From: Oscillospiraceae bacterium
GTDB lineage: Bacteria; Bacillota; Clostridia; Oscillospirales; Ruminococcaceae
DNA: 10,535 nt
NCBI GenBank assembly: GCA_022792755.1
Contig: JAAWBP010000096.1
Coordinates: 1 to 10,535 of the forward strand
Direction of reading: 5' to 3'
Position 1 is the stretch's first letter, and every line of letters starts with the position of its first letter. This document shows, in pieces, positions 1-6,996 of this stretch. The notes below the pieces were generated by a model. That model saw nothing but the letters and a program-made list of their open reading frames with translations. It ran no database searches and was not told the DNA's origin. Both the position numbers and the translations under genes were made by a program.

Positions 1-1379
1 GTCTCTTTATGCGCGGTGACACGGAGCCAGACTTTTTCCACATCCTTCGGGATTTCAATCTCCTTCCCGTCGAGCGGATACTCATAATCCCGCTGCTTGA
101 ACGCCATAATTGCAATCGTCTGGCAATCTTTCTCTTCGTCGTAAGCGACCTTTAACAGGTACTGGCTGAGCTCGTCATAGCGGTAGAGCAGCCCGCCGAA
201 TTTCTTAAAATGCTTGTTCGGGTTGACAAGGGAGGTTGTCGCCTCGAAATCCATGTGCATCTGGCGGCGGACAAGCATATTCTGCCGCTGGTTGGAGTAG
301 AGAGACTCTCCCCCGTAAATCCGCAGGACGTTGTCCGGGCCGACCTGGTGCTTCGCCGGGCCGCGGAGGGAGTTGAACTCGCGGTAGAACTCATCCGTAC
401 CGAAGGTGTAGTCGTAGAACTTCTTTTCGTGCTTTTCGCCGTAGCCCTCAAACTCGAAATCGGGAACGACGGTACCGTTTTTCAGGTAGGGCCAGCCATC
501 CTCTCCCCAGACCATTTCATTAATGGAAGTCTCACGCCCCAGCACACAGCGCTTGTTGTAATACGGGCGGGAGGAAAGGAACGCCGTGAACCACCGTCCA
601 TCCGGGCCCTGGCACCAGCTGGCGTGGCCGCATTTCTGGATCGGGCACTCCGGCGCGTCCTTGGTTGTGACAAGGAAGGTATTCGGGTGGAGCTCATACG
701 GCCCGTAAACGTTCCGGGAGCGGGCAACCGTCGCCGCATGGGTATAGAAGGTGCCGCCTTCCGCCACCAGCATATAATACCAGCCGTCTTTTTTATAGAT
801 ATGCGGGCCTTCCACCCATTTGTGTTCGGAGCCTTTGAAGACCTTGACCGGCTCGGAAATCGGCTTCAGGGTGACCGGATCGAGCTCAGTGACCAGAATT
901 CCCGAGAAGGTGTCCGGATTGGGCTTTCTGAAATCCCATTCCATGTTGACGAAGTATTTCCGCCCGTCGTCATCGTGGAACAAGGACGGGTCGAAGCCGG
1001 AGGAATTGACGTAGACCGGCTCGCTCCAAGGGCCTTTAATATCCCGCGCGGTGGTGATGTAGTTGTGGGTATCCTTAAACGGAAGATGTTTCCAAGCCTT
1101 TACATCGGTAAAGACGAGGTAAAACATGTCATTGTGATAAGTGAGGCAGGGAGCCCAGATCCCGGCGGACTCGACATTCCCCCGCATGTTGAGGTAATCG
1201 CTGCGGTCGAGCGGGGTGGCGACGCACTCCCAGTTGGCGAGGTCTTTCGAGGCGCTGATCCGCACGCCGGGGAAGTACTCGAAGGTGGAGTTCGCTACAT
1301 AAAATGTGCCGTCAACGCAAATCATAGATGGGTCTGCGTGGAAGCCTGTTAAAACCGGATTCTGAATCATAGCAGTCAT
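1..1379 (-). CDS. xynB: Beta-xylosidase / alpha-L-arabinofuranosidase, GH43 (XynB/SXA type), 3' end off the window
   Basis: Hydrolyses xylose from the non-reducing ends of xylo-oligosaccharides; no signal peptide is visible, so it probably acts in the cytoplasm on imported oligomers. The reading frame is open from the ATG at 1377-1379 to the window edge (459 codons), so the family's usual length of about 530 residues is cut at the C-terminus. The five-bladed catalytic domain fills roughly residues 1-310. The expected catalytic acids are D16 (HADPS, base), D130 (GFDPSLF, pKa modulator) and E190 (VEGPH, acid), spaced as in the Selenomonas enzyme SXA. GHAS at 251-254 and GRETS at 281-285 are also typical. 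From about residue 325 the C-terminal beta-sandwich domain of this subfamily begins. The start is ambiguous: AAGGA lies only 2 nt before the first ATG and 11 nt before an ATG three codons later, and the family N-terminus fits the second slightly better. A strong promoter lies upstream at 1441-1469. Substrate choice between xylose and arabinose cannot be read from the sequence. Confidence 0.92.
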   Translation of the reverse strand, partial: MTAMIQNPVLTGFHADPSMICVDGTFYVANSTFEYFPGVRISASKDLANWECVATPLDRSDYLNMRGNVESAGIWAPCLTYHNDMFYLVFTDVKAWKHLPFKDTHNYITTARDIKGPWSEPVYVNSSGFDPSLFHDDDGRKYFVNMEWDFRKPNPDTFSGILVTELDPVTLKPISEPVKVFKGSEHKWVEGPHIYKKDGWYYMLVAEGGTFYTHAATVARSRNVYGPYELHPNTFLVTTKDAPECPIQKCGHASWCQGPDGRWFTAFLSSRPYYNKRCVLGRETSINEMVWGEDGWPYLKNGTVVPDFEFEGYGEKHEKKFYDYTFGTDEFYREFNSLRGPAKHQVGPDNVLRIYGGESLYSNQRQNMLVRRQMHMDFEATTSLVNPNKHFKKFGGLLYRYDELSQYLLKVAYDEEKDCQTIAIMAFKQRDYEYPLDGKEIEIPKDVEKVWLRVTAHKE

Positions 1380-1440
1380 TTTCCTTTCTGATCTGTTACT
1401 TTAATGGACGTGAAATACTGTGTGTAAGAAATACAGCTTC

Positions 1441-1469
1441 ATTGTACCACAAGAGAATCCGAATTTCAA
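1441..1469 (-). promoter_or_regulatory. Sigma-A promoter of the xylosidase gene
   Basis: On the minus strand TTGAAA (1464-1469) and TACAAT (1441-1446) are separated by exactly 17 bp, close to the sigma-A consensus. Transcription should start near 1434, giving a leader of about 55 nt. The leader holds two copies of GAAATAC in plus-strand reading (1412-1418 and 1428-1434), 16 bp apart, a possible operator. I found no clear CcpA cre site. Confidence 0.75.
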
Positions 1470-1586
1470 ATGTTTCTTTTAAAAAATAAACAAATCAATG
1501 GGAGAAAACAAACCAAAAAGCGACGAATTTTCTATTTTCAGCCTCAAAATTGAAAAATGGAACGACAGGCCGCCATTCTCGGCATC

Positions 1587-1615
1587 TTGCTTTTCCGGTT
1601 TGTTCCCATTATAAT
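1587..1615 (+). promoter_or_regulatory. Sigma-A promoter of the glycosyltransferase gene
   Basis: TTGCTT (1587-1592) and a perfect TATAAT (1610-1615) are separated by 17 bp. Transcription should start near 1622, about 60 nt before the ATG at 1683. The promoter lies inside a longer reading frame that opens at 1557, which argues that the longer start is not used. It diverges from the xylosidase promoter; the 1380-1682 intergenic region holds these two promoters and nothing else I recognise. Confidence 0.7.
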
Positions 1616-1682
1616 AAGGGTACTGCGGAAAGGGTGGCAGCTGGATCGGGCGGCCTTTTCCGAAACAAAGGATGAGAGATCA

Positions 1683-2690
1683 ATGAAAGTTTTGCTGTAC
1701 ACCGAGGGACTGAAATACGTTGGAAAATCCGGGCTGGGCCGTGCAATTAAGCACCAGATCCGGGCGCTTGAATCGGCCGGGGTGGAATATACCCTCGACC
1801 CGAAGGAGGACTACGATATTGTCCACATCAACTCCTATGGGTTAAAATCCCGCCGTCTTGCTCGGAAGGCGCGCCGGATGGGGAAAAAGGTAGTTTACCA
1901 CGCCCACTCCACCGAGGAGGATTTCCGCAATTCGTTCATCCTCTCCAACCAGATTGCCCCTCTCTTTAAAAAATGGCTGGTCAGCTCCTACCAGCTCGGC
2001 GACCACATCGTCACCCCCACCCCCTATTCTAAAAAGCTTTTGGAGGGATACGGGATCAAAAAGCCGGTAACGGCGGTTTCGAACGGGATCGACCTCGCCT
2101 TTTACGAGCGCCCGCAGGGGGAGGACGGTTCTGCCTTCCGCGAGAGATTCGGCTTCTCCAAAGAGGAAAAGGTCGTCATGGCGGTGGGGCTCTACATCGA
2201 GCGGAAAGGGATCCTCGATTTTGTCGAGCTGGCCCGCCGGATGCCGGAATACCGGTTCATCTGGTTCGGCTACACCGACCCGAAGCTGATCCCCCAAAAG
2301 ATCAAAGATGCGCTGAAAACCAACCTGCCGAACCTCTCCTTCCCCGGGTATGTGGAGCCGGAGGTTCTCCGCACCGCCTATTACGGAGCCGACCTCTTCG
2401 TCTTCCCGACCTATGAAGAAACGGAAGGAATCGTTCTGCTGGAGGCGCTCGCCGCACGGCAGAAGGTTTTAATACGGGATATCCCGATTTATGCAGACTG
2501 GTTCACCGACGGGGAGACGGTCTATAAAGCATCCTCCGTCGATGAATTCGAAGAAAAAATCCGCGGGATCCTGGAGGGAACCCTTCCGGACCTTTCCGGG
2601 GCAGGCTATGCGCTTGCAAAAGAAAAAGACCTGCGGCGCATCGGGCTGGAGCTCAAACGGATTTACGAGCTGGTATTGTCCAAACGGTAA
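1683..2690 (+). CDS. GT4 glycosyltransferase, CpoA/LafB-like glycolipid (diglycosyl-diacylglycerol) synthase
   Basis: A 335-residue GT-B retaining glycosyltransferase. The N-terminus (MKVLLYTEG, then KSGLGRAIKHQ), YDIVHINSYGLKS at 44-56, HAHSTEEDFRNSF at 73-85 and TPTPYSKKLLEGYGI at 111-125 closely match, from memory, streptococcal CpoA/LafB. Those enzymes add a second sugar (galactose in pneumococcus) to monoglucosyl-diacylglycerol at the inner membrane face, making the lipid anchor of lipoteichoic acid and setting bilayer curvature. The C-terminal donor domain carries RKG at 174-176 and the GT4 EX7E motif at E246-E254 (EETEGIVLLE). The start at 1683 is preferred over the in-frame ATG at 1557 because a promoter lies between them, AAAGGATG precedes it, and it matches the family N-terminus. 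The partner LafA (first sugar) is not in the window. The donor sugar cannot be decided; the general GT4 call is very safe and the glycolipid role is likely. Confidence 0.85.
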   Translation: MKVLLYTEGLKYVGKSGLGRAIKHQIRALESAGVEYTLDPKEDYDIVHINSYGLKSRRLARKARRMGKKVVYHAHSTEEDFRNSFILSNQIAPLFKKWLVSSYQLGDHIVTPTPYSKKLLEGYGIKKPVTAVSNGIDLAFYERPQGEDGSAFRERFGFSKEEKVVMAVGLYIERKGILDFVELARRMPEYRFIWFGYTDPKLIPQKIKDALKTNLPNLSFPGYVEPEVLRTAYYGADLFVFPTYEETEGIVLLEALAARQKVLIRDIPIYADWFTDGETVYKASSVDEFEEKIRGILEGTLPDLSGAGYALAKEKDLRRIGLELKRIYELVLSKR

Positions 2691-2744
2691 ACCGCCTATT
2701 CCCGGCGCCTCGGAAAATCGATACAAGTGCATTCCCGCTGAATC

Positions 2745-2784
2745 AAAACTCCCCCTTTGCCTCGAAAGGCAAAGGGGGAGTTTT
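2745..2784 (+). terminator. Intrinsic terminator after the glycosyltransferase gene
   Basis: A perfect 17-bp stem (2745-2761 with 2768-2784), GC-rich in the middle with A and T ends and a 6-nt loop (TCGAAA), lies 54 nt past the stop codon. The A-stem-T arrangement allows termination on either strand, but no minus-strand gene ends here. Confidence 0.9.
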
Positions 2785-2957
2785 GTATATGAACGTAATC
2801 TTTACTGGGAAACCGTACCCTGCCTTCCGCATGTTCCGGACCAAAAACACAAGATGGAAAAACAGAAAAATGGCTCCGTTGTATAAATTCCTTGGTGTTT
2901 TGGGCAGAATAGAGACGAACATGCAGCCAACACCCTGAGACAAAAAGGAGAATGAAG

Positions 2958-3497
2958 ATGAAAGAGCTCAAAGGAAGCAAAACCGAAGCGAACCTGATGG
3001 CGGCCTTCGCCGGGGAATCCCAGGCGAGGAACAAGTACACATTTTACGCCAGCCAGGCAAAAAAAGAAGGGTATGAACAGATCGCAGACTTCTTTTCCAT
3101 GACGGCTGAAAACGAAAAGGAGCACGCCGAAATCTGGTTCAAGCTCCTTCACGACGGAATGGGCGGGACTGCCCAGAATCTCGAAGACGGCGCGGACGGC
3201 GAAAACTACGAGTGGACGGATATGTATAAACGGTTTGCCGCCGATGCGCGGGAGGAAGGGTTTGAAAAAATCGCCACCCTGTTCGATTTGGTAGCGAAGA
3301 TTGAAAAGGAGCACGAGGAACGCTACCGCAAGCTGCTCCAGAACCTGAACACCCAGCAGGTCTTCAAACGGGAGGAAAAGAAATACTGGGTCTGCCGCAA
3401 CTGCGGGCACATCCATTATGGGGATTCCGCGCCGCAGGTCTGCCCGGTCTGCTCCCATCCCCGCTCCTACTTCGAACTCAAACCCGAGAATTATTGA
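2958..3497 (+). CDS. rbr: Rubrerythrin
   Basis: A non-haem iron peroxidase of anaerobes that reduces hydrogen peroxide in the cytoplasm with electrons from rubredoxin or a related carrier. The 179-residue protein has the classical two-domain order. Residues 1-130 are a ferritin-like four-helix bundle with di-iron ligands visible as E20 (AGESQAR), E53 and H56 (EKEH), a glutamate around 85-100, and E116 with H119 (EKEH). A C-terminal rubredoxin domain has C146-x2-C149 and C162-x2-C165. The ATG at 2958 is chosen over the in-frame ATG at 2952: AAGGAG at 2945-2950 is 7 nt from the former and 1 nt from the latter. It has its own terminator and is probably monocistronic. The upstream 2785-2944 region has only a weak TATAAA at 2882-2887 without a convincing -35, and I could not see a PerR box. 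A full set of ligands suggests an active enzyme. Confidence 0.96.
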   Translation: MKELKGSKTEANLMAAFAGESQARNKYTFYASQAKKEGYEQIADFFSMTAENEKEHAEIWFKLLHDGMGGTAQNLEDGADGENYEWTDMYKRFAADAREEGFEKIATLFDLVAKIEKEHEERYRKLLQNLNTQQVFKREEKKYWVCRNCGHIHYGDSAPQVCPVCSHPRSYFELKPENY

Positions 3498-3505
3498 TCG
3501 ATATG

Positions 3506-3541
3506 AAAACGCCCCGAAGCTGTCGAGCTTCGGGGCGTTTT
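3506..3541 (+). terminator. Intrinsic terminator after rubrerythrin, probably shared with the opposite strand
   Basis: A perfect 16-bp stem (3506-3521 with 3526-3541) with a GTCG loop is followed on the plus strand by TTTTTCTTTT. The stem starts with AAAA, so the minus-strand transcript also ends in UUUU. It can therefore also stop transcripts coming from trpS and the structured region at 3542-3798. Confidence 0.92.
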
Positions 3542-3571
3542 TCTTTTCAATCAGGCGCCCGTGACCGGGCC

Positions 3572-3747
3572 GGACAAACGCGATTCTTAGGCAGTATAAG
3601 ACTTGCAGGCCCGCAGCCCGCGAGGCAGATTGCACCTTTTTTATCTTAGGTGTCTCGCAGGATAGCCACTTAAAGACTGTTAAAACGTTTGGGTGCGAAT
3701 TGGCCGCAGGGGTACCCTGCCTTTGAAGCTCCGGAGCGTGTTTGCCC
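3572..3747 (-). ncRNA. Candidate structured RNA of unknown family downstream of trpS
   Basis: The stretch between the rubrerythrin terminator and the trpS stop has no credible gene but is strongly self-complementary. An 11-position helix closes the domain: 3572-3582 (GGACAAACGCG) with 3737-3747 (CGTGTTTGCCC), with one mismatch and one G-U pair. Inside, 3589-3594 (AGGCAG) can pair with 3717-3722 (CTGCCT), which competes with a local hairpin at 3706-3720 (GCAGGG, GTA, CCCTGC). A further arm is 3620-3624/3654-3658 plus CACC 3633-3636/GGTG 3649-3652, competing with 3630-3636/3692-3698. Small hairpins flank it at 3557-3570, 3733-3750 and 3768-3781. The minus strand is preferred because a terminator in that direction lies at 3506-3541 and trpS lies upstream, whereas no plus-strand promoter or terminator fits. 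Motifs of tmRNA, SRP RNA, RNase P RNA and the common riboswitches were not found. 6S RNA remains possible but unproven. Confidence 0.4.
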
Positions 3748-3798
3748 TTGTCAACTAAGGGTAAGGATCGCCGATTGGCGAGTCTGGCTACAAACCGG

Positions 3799-4809
3799 CT
3801 ACTTTACCGGGACAAACCCAACCTTGCGGTACACTTTGCTCAGCGTTCTCTGCGCGATCTGCTGGGCTCTGCGGGCCCCTTCGGAGTAAACCTGTTCCAG
3901 ATAAGCCTTATCCGCCAGCAGGCGCTTATGCTCCTCCCGAACGGGCCTGAGATGGTCGCTGACCGCTTCCCCGACAGCGAGTTTAAAATCGCCGTAGCCT
4001 TTCCCTTCGAATTCCCGCTCCACCTCATCCAGCGTTTTTCCGGTGACAACGGAGTAGATGGTCATCAGGTTGTTGATCCCATCCTTTCCCTCCGCATAAC
4101 AGACGCGGGTATCCGAATCGGTGACGGCGCGTTTGAATTTGCGGATGATCACATCCGGCCCGTCGAGGATGGTGACAAACCCGTTGGGGTTTTCATCTGA
4201 CTTGGACATCTTCTTGGTTGGATCCGCCAGCGACATGATCTTCGCGCCGACCTTCGGGATATAGGGCTCAGGCAGGGTGAAGGTGTCGCTGTAGGCGTTG
4301 TTGAAGCGGACGGCAACGTCCCTGGTCAGCTCCAGATGCTGCTTTTGGTCGACGCCGACCGGAACCAGATCCGCCTGATAAAGCAGGATATCCGCCGCCA
4401 TCAGCGCGGGATAGGTGAACAGCCCGGCGTTGACATTGTCGGCGTGCTTGGCGCTCTTATCCTTAAATTGGGTCATCCGGGACAGCTCCCCGAACTGGGT
4501 ATAGCAGGACAGCACCCAGGAAAGCTCCGCATGCTGGGGAACCTGGCTCTGGATGAAGACTAAGCTCTTCTCCGGGTCGATCCCGCAGGCAAGAAGGGTG
4601 GCGAAAGCCGACAAGATCTGCTGCCGGAGCTTTGCCGGTTCCTGGCGCACGGTGATCGAATGCAGGTCGGCGATCATATAAGCACAGCGGTATTCCTCCT
4701 GCAAAACCACCCAGTTTCTGATCGCGCCCAGATAATTGCCCAGCGTAAAGACGCCGGTTGGCTGGATGCCGCTGAGGATGACTTTCTTTTGATTCGTTGT
4801 TTGCTCCAC
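3799..4809 (-). CDS. trpS: Tryptophanyl-tRNA synthetase
   Basis: Class Ic aminoacyl-tRNA synthetase that charges tRNA-Trp in the cytoplasm. The length of 336 residues is normal for the family. TLGNYLG at 22-28 is the HIGH-type signature, D140 in MAADILLY is the conserved tryptophan-recognition aspartate, GVDQKQHLELTRD at 152-164 is typical, and KMSKS at 200-204 is intact. The start is a GTG at 4807-4809 with AAGGAG (plus coordinates 4819-4824) 9 nt upstream. Only 33 nt separate it from the aminotransferase stop, so the two are probably co-transcribed. A small inverted repeat (GGCTGA/TCAGCC, 4828-4841) sits between the stop and this ribosome binding site and could tune translation. No T-box or trp attenuator lies in front of it. 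No terminator follows the stop directly; transcription probably runs through the structured stretch to 3506-3541. Confidence 0.97.
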   Translation of the reverse strand: MEQTTNQKKVILSGIQPTGVFTLGNYLGAIRNWVVLQEEYRCAYMIADLHSITVRQEPAKLRQQILSAFATLLACGIDPEKSLVFIQSQVPQHAELSWVLSCYTQFGELSRMTQFKDKSAKHADNVNAGLFTYPALMAADILLYQADLVPVGVDQKQHLELTRDVAVRFNNAYSDTFTLPEPYIPKVGAKIMSLADPTKKMSKSDENPNGFVTILDGPDVIIRKFKRAVTDSDTRVCYAEGKDGINNLMTIYSVVTGKTLDEVEREFEGKGYGDFKLAVGEAVSDHLRPVREEHKRLLADKAYLEQVYSEGARRAQQIAQRTLSKVYRKVGFVPVK

Positions 4810-4842
4810 AGTTTCTATCTCCTTTGGGGCTGACTTCAGCCG

Positions 4843-6033
4843 TTACAGCGACCGAGTCATCTCCCCCAGAATTTTAATCCCCTTTTCGATCTGCTCCTCG
4901 CTCGGCATCGAGAAGTTGAGGCGGAAGGAATGGGACACCATTGTCTCCTCGTGGGGCAGAAAGGTGCTCCCCGGGACGACTGCAATTTTATTGGCGATCG
5001 CGTCACGGGTAAACTGCATCATGTCGACCTCCTCCGGCAGCGTCGCCCAGAGGAAGAGGCCGCCCTGCGGCCGGGTGTAGCTGACGCGGGGATCGAAGTA
5101 TTTGTCCATCTGCTCCAGCATAAAGGTGCACTTGCGCCGGTAGAGGGCGCGCAGCCGCTCCAGATGGGCGCCGAAATCGTACTTCGTGACAAAGTTGTAA
5201 GCGATCATCTGGGCGAGTATATTGGTGTGGACGTCATTGACCTGCTTTGCCACAACAACCTTTGCGCTGATCTCTTTGGGTAAGCTGAGGAAGCCGACCC
5301 GGATCCCCGGGGAAAGCACCTTGGAGAAGCTGCCGGAGTAGATGACGATCCCGTCCTTATCCATCGACTTGATGGTCGGCACGTCCTCCCCTTCAAAGCG
5401 GAGGGCGCCGTAGGGATTGTCCTCCAGGATCAGGACACCGTGCCGTTTGCACAGCTCGTAAACCGCCCGCCGTTTTTCCGCGGTGGCGGTAATGCCCGAC
5501 GGGTTCTGAAATGTCGGGATGGTATAGAGAAGTTTGACGTTTTTTTCAGTTTTCAGCGCCTGTTCCAGCTGCTCTAAGTTGATCCCATCCCCGTCGAGAT
5601 CGATCCCAACCAGGTTGGTGTTATATGCTTTGATGGCGTTGAGCGCACCGATGAAACTTGGGTTCTCACACAACACGGTGTCCCCCTCGTTGCAGAGCAC
5701 CTTACAGGTCAGGTCGATCCCTTGCTGGCCGCCGGTGACGACGATGACGTCGTCCCGGTCGGGGCAAAAGCTGCCGATGTCGGGGAGCAGGGTTTCCTTC
5801 AGGTAGTTCCTCAAGGGGAGATATCCTTCGGTGATGTTGTACTGAAGCGCTTCGACCGGCTGGTTTTTCAGGACGTCCGCCGTGATTTCCCGGACGGCCT
5901 CCACCGGAAATGCGTCGGGCGAAGGGTTCCCTGCCGCGAATGAGATGACGGCGGGATCGGCGGTTAATTTGAAGATTTCACGGATCGCCGAAGCTTTGAT
6001 TGTTTTGATCCGCTCTGAAAATTGATATTCCAT
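4843..6033 (-). CDS. PLP-dependent aminotransferase, fold type I (2-aminoadipate/LysN-like group)
   Basis: A 396-residue class I/II aminotransferase of the family that includes LysN-type 2-aminoadipate and broad branched-chain/aromatic transaminases. It transfers amino groups between an amino acid and a 2-oxo acid in the cytoplasm. Visible motifs are SFAAGNPSPDAFP at 31-43, TGGQQGIDL at 100-108 (phosphate-binding turn), QNPSG at 176-180 with N177, LEDNPYGAL at 203-211 with D205 contacting the pyridine nitrogen, and SGSFSKVLSPGIRVG at 233-247 with the PLP lysine K238. The substrate-carboxylate arginine is expected in FRLNFS near residue 373. There is no N-terminal GntR domain, so it is an enzyme and not a MocR regulator. 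AAGGAGG (6045-6051) lies 11 nt before the ATG. It stands between the NERD gene (37-nt gap) and trpS (33-nt gap). The substrate cannot be predicted; proximity to trpS weakly hints at aromatic or general amino-acid metabolism. Confidence 0.93.
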   Translation of the reverse strand: MEYQFSERIKTIKASAIREIFKLTADPAVISFAAGNPSPDAFPVEAVREITADVLKNQPVEALQYNITEGYLPLRNYLKETLLPDIGSFCPDRDDVIVVTGGQQGIDLTCKVLCNEGDTVLCENPSFIGALNAIKAYNTNLVGIDLDGDGINLEQLEQALKTEKNVKLLYTIPTFQNPSGITATAEKRRAVYELCKRHGVLILEDNPYGALRFEGEDVPTIKSMDKDGIVIYSGSFSKVLSPGIRVGFLSLPKEISAKVVVAKQVNDVHTNILAQMIAYNFVTKYDFGAHLERLRALYRRKCTFMLEQMDKYFDPRVSYTRPQGGLFLWATLPEEVDMMQFTRDAIANKIAVVPGSTFLPHEETMVSHSFRLNFSMPSEEQIEKGIKILGEMTRSL

Positions 6034-6070
6034 CAGTTGATCTGCCTCCTTGTCTGATCCGGCGGTCGCA

Positions 6071-6736
6071 TTAAGAGCGCGCCTTTGCCTTTTTTTCGAC
6101 GTTTTTTGCGTGTTCTGAAATTCTTTTTCGGTCTGTTACCTGGTTTTTGGTGATGGCGCTGTAAACCTTTTGGACATCTACCTTGTTGTCAGCCGCATAA
6201 GACGGCTTTTTCAAAAGCTTTTTGAACTGCTTAAGGGTCATCACCGGGACGTTCCGCGGGCAGTAGAGGCTGGCCTTTGACCCGGCGAAAACGACGGCGC
6301 CCTCCACATTAACCCGGTAAACATTCTCTTTGCGGAAAAGGTGGCGGAGGTTGTCGATGTGGGTTTTATTCTGCTTAAGGGGATTGTAATGGTAGTTCCG
6401 GTCGTTTCCCACGACCTGGAGCCATTTTTCCTCCGCGGGGTTTCCATAAATAGAGCCTGCCCAGTTTTTGGTCTCGACCACCATCACGCCGAACGGCGCG
6501 ATCAGGATATGGTCGATCTGGGTGGTTTCATCGTACAAAGGAAGGTAGACGTCGTTTAAAATTTTGACGTCGTTGAAACGGGCGTATTTTTTCAAAACGT
6601 GGCCGACCTGTTTTTCTCCCTTTTTCCCCAGCTGTCGGGGGTGGTTTTTCTTCTGCCGCATGACGAGGGCAATGATTCCACCGATTATAAGAATCACCGC
6701 GCAGGCGGCGACTGCGATCATAGTCGTTTGATCCAT
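6071..6736 (-). CDS. Membrane-anchored NERD (nuclease-related) domain protein
   Basis: A 221-residue protein with one N-terminal membrane helix (about residues 5-27, followed by the positive RQKKNHPR) and a cytoplasmic NERD domain from about 35 to 150. The domain shows GKKGEKQV at 37-44, NDVYLP at 61-66, QIDHILI at 73-79 and GVMVVETKNWAG at 83-94. D75, E88 and K90 occupy the positions of a PD-(D/E)XK-like nuclease site, so the predicted active residues are present. The biological role of the family is not established, although DNA or RNA processing is often suggested. The tail (about 190-221) is very basic and could bind nucleic acid. AAAGGAG lies 13 nt before the ATG, slightly far, but no closer in-frame start exists. 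It is the first gene of a probable unit with the aminotransferase and trpS, behind a promoter at 6822-6850. Confidence 0.87.
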   Translation of the reverse strand: MDQTTMIAVAACAVILIIGGIIALVMRQKKNHPRQLGKKGEKQVGHVLKKYARFNDVKILNDVYLPLYDETTQIDHILIAPFGVMVVETKNWAGSIYGNPAEEKWLQVVGNDRNYHYNPLKQNKTHIDNLRHLFRKENVYRVNVEGAVVFAGSKASLYCPRNVPVMTLKQFKKLLKKPSYAADNKVDVQKVYSAITKNQVTDRKRISEHAKNVEKKAKARS

Positions 6737-6774
6737 AGGCTTGCGGACACTCCTTTAATTAAAATGGAATTTTT

Positions 6775-6808
6775 ATACAAAAATTGTATGTTTCATCCCA
6801 TATGGGAT
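6775..6808. repeat. Two operator-like inverted repeats before the NERD gene
   Basis: ATCCCATATGGGAT at 6795-6808 is a perfect 14-bp palindrome. Five bp further toward the gene, ATACAA-AAA-TTGTAT at 6775-6789 is a perfect 6-3-6 inverted repeat. Both lie just downstream of the predicted start of the NERD-gene transcript (about 6815), a usual place for repressor operators. They also lie between two divergent genes. I do not recognise the binding protein. Confidence 0.5.
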
Positions 6809-6821
6809 AAGAATAACTTTT

Positions 6822-6850
6822 ATTTTATCACAGATCCGCATAAAAGTAAA
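6822..6850 (-). promoter_or_regulatory. Probable sigma-A promoter of the NERD-aminotransferase-trpS unit
   Basis: On the minus strand TTTACT (6845-6850, 4 of 6 consensus bases) and TAAAAT (6822-6827, 5 of 6) are 17 bp apart. The start would be near 6815, leaving a leader of about 80 nt that contains both inverted repeats at 6775-6808. No better candidate was seen in this AT-rich stretch. Confidence 0.5.
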
Positions 6851-6996
6851 AGGGGGGAAGCATACTATTGTTGCGGAAATTCGCCCTTTGTGCGGATGCG
6901 GGCCTTCAAACGCCCGCTGCCCGGGGCCTACATCCCGCTCATGAAAATAAAGCGGACCGTTCCGGCTTAGGGACCGTCCCCAAAGGAGTAAAAAAT

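Noticed and set aside
210..1352. 380-codon open frame on the plus strand
   Set aside because: It is the antisense of the GH43 gene, whose minus-strand frame carries all catalytic motifs; the plus translation resembles no family.
2882..2887. TATAAA as the rubrerythrin -10 element
   Set aside because: No acceptable -35 lies 16-18 bp upstream, so it is mentioned only as a weak possibility in the gene entry.
2802..3635. 277-codon minus-strand open frame over rubrerythrin
   Set aside because: It crosses the 3506-3541 terminator and lies antisense to a certain gene; the translation is low-complexity.
3700..3760. c-di-GMP-I riboswitch suggested by AGGGCAAAC on the minus strand
   Set aside because: The conserved GGGACGCAAAGCC half and the tetraloop receptor are absent, and no gene follows in the right direction.
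3542..3798. tmRNA, SRP RNA or RNase P RNA gene
   Set aside because: There is no tRNA-like end with a GTTCGA loop or tag frame, no GTCAGGTCCGGAAGGAAGCA motif and no GAGGAAAGTCCGGGC motif on either strand.
3689..4200. Plus-strand open frames (66 and 152 codons) at the trpS 3' end
   Set aside because: They run antisense into trpS and begin in the self-complementary non-coding stretch, without recognisable protein features.
6851..6996. Upstream extension of the DUF378 gene to 6868
   Set aside because: The extra 43 residues lack family character, while a well-placed AAAGGAG supports the start at 6997 and the DUF378 family is about 65-75 residues long.
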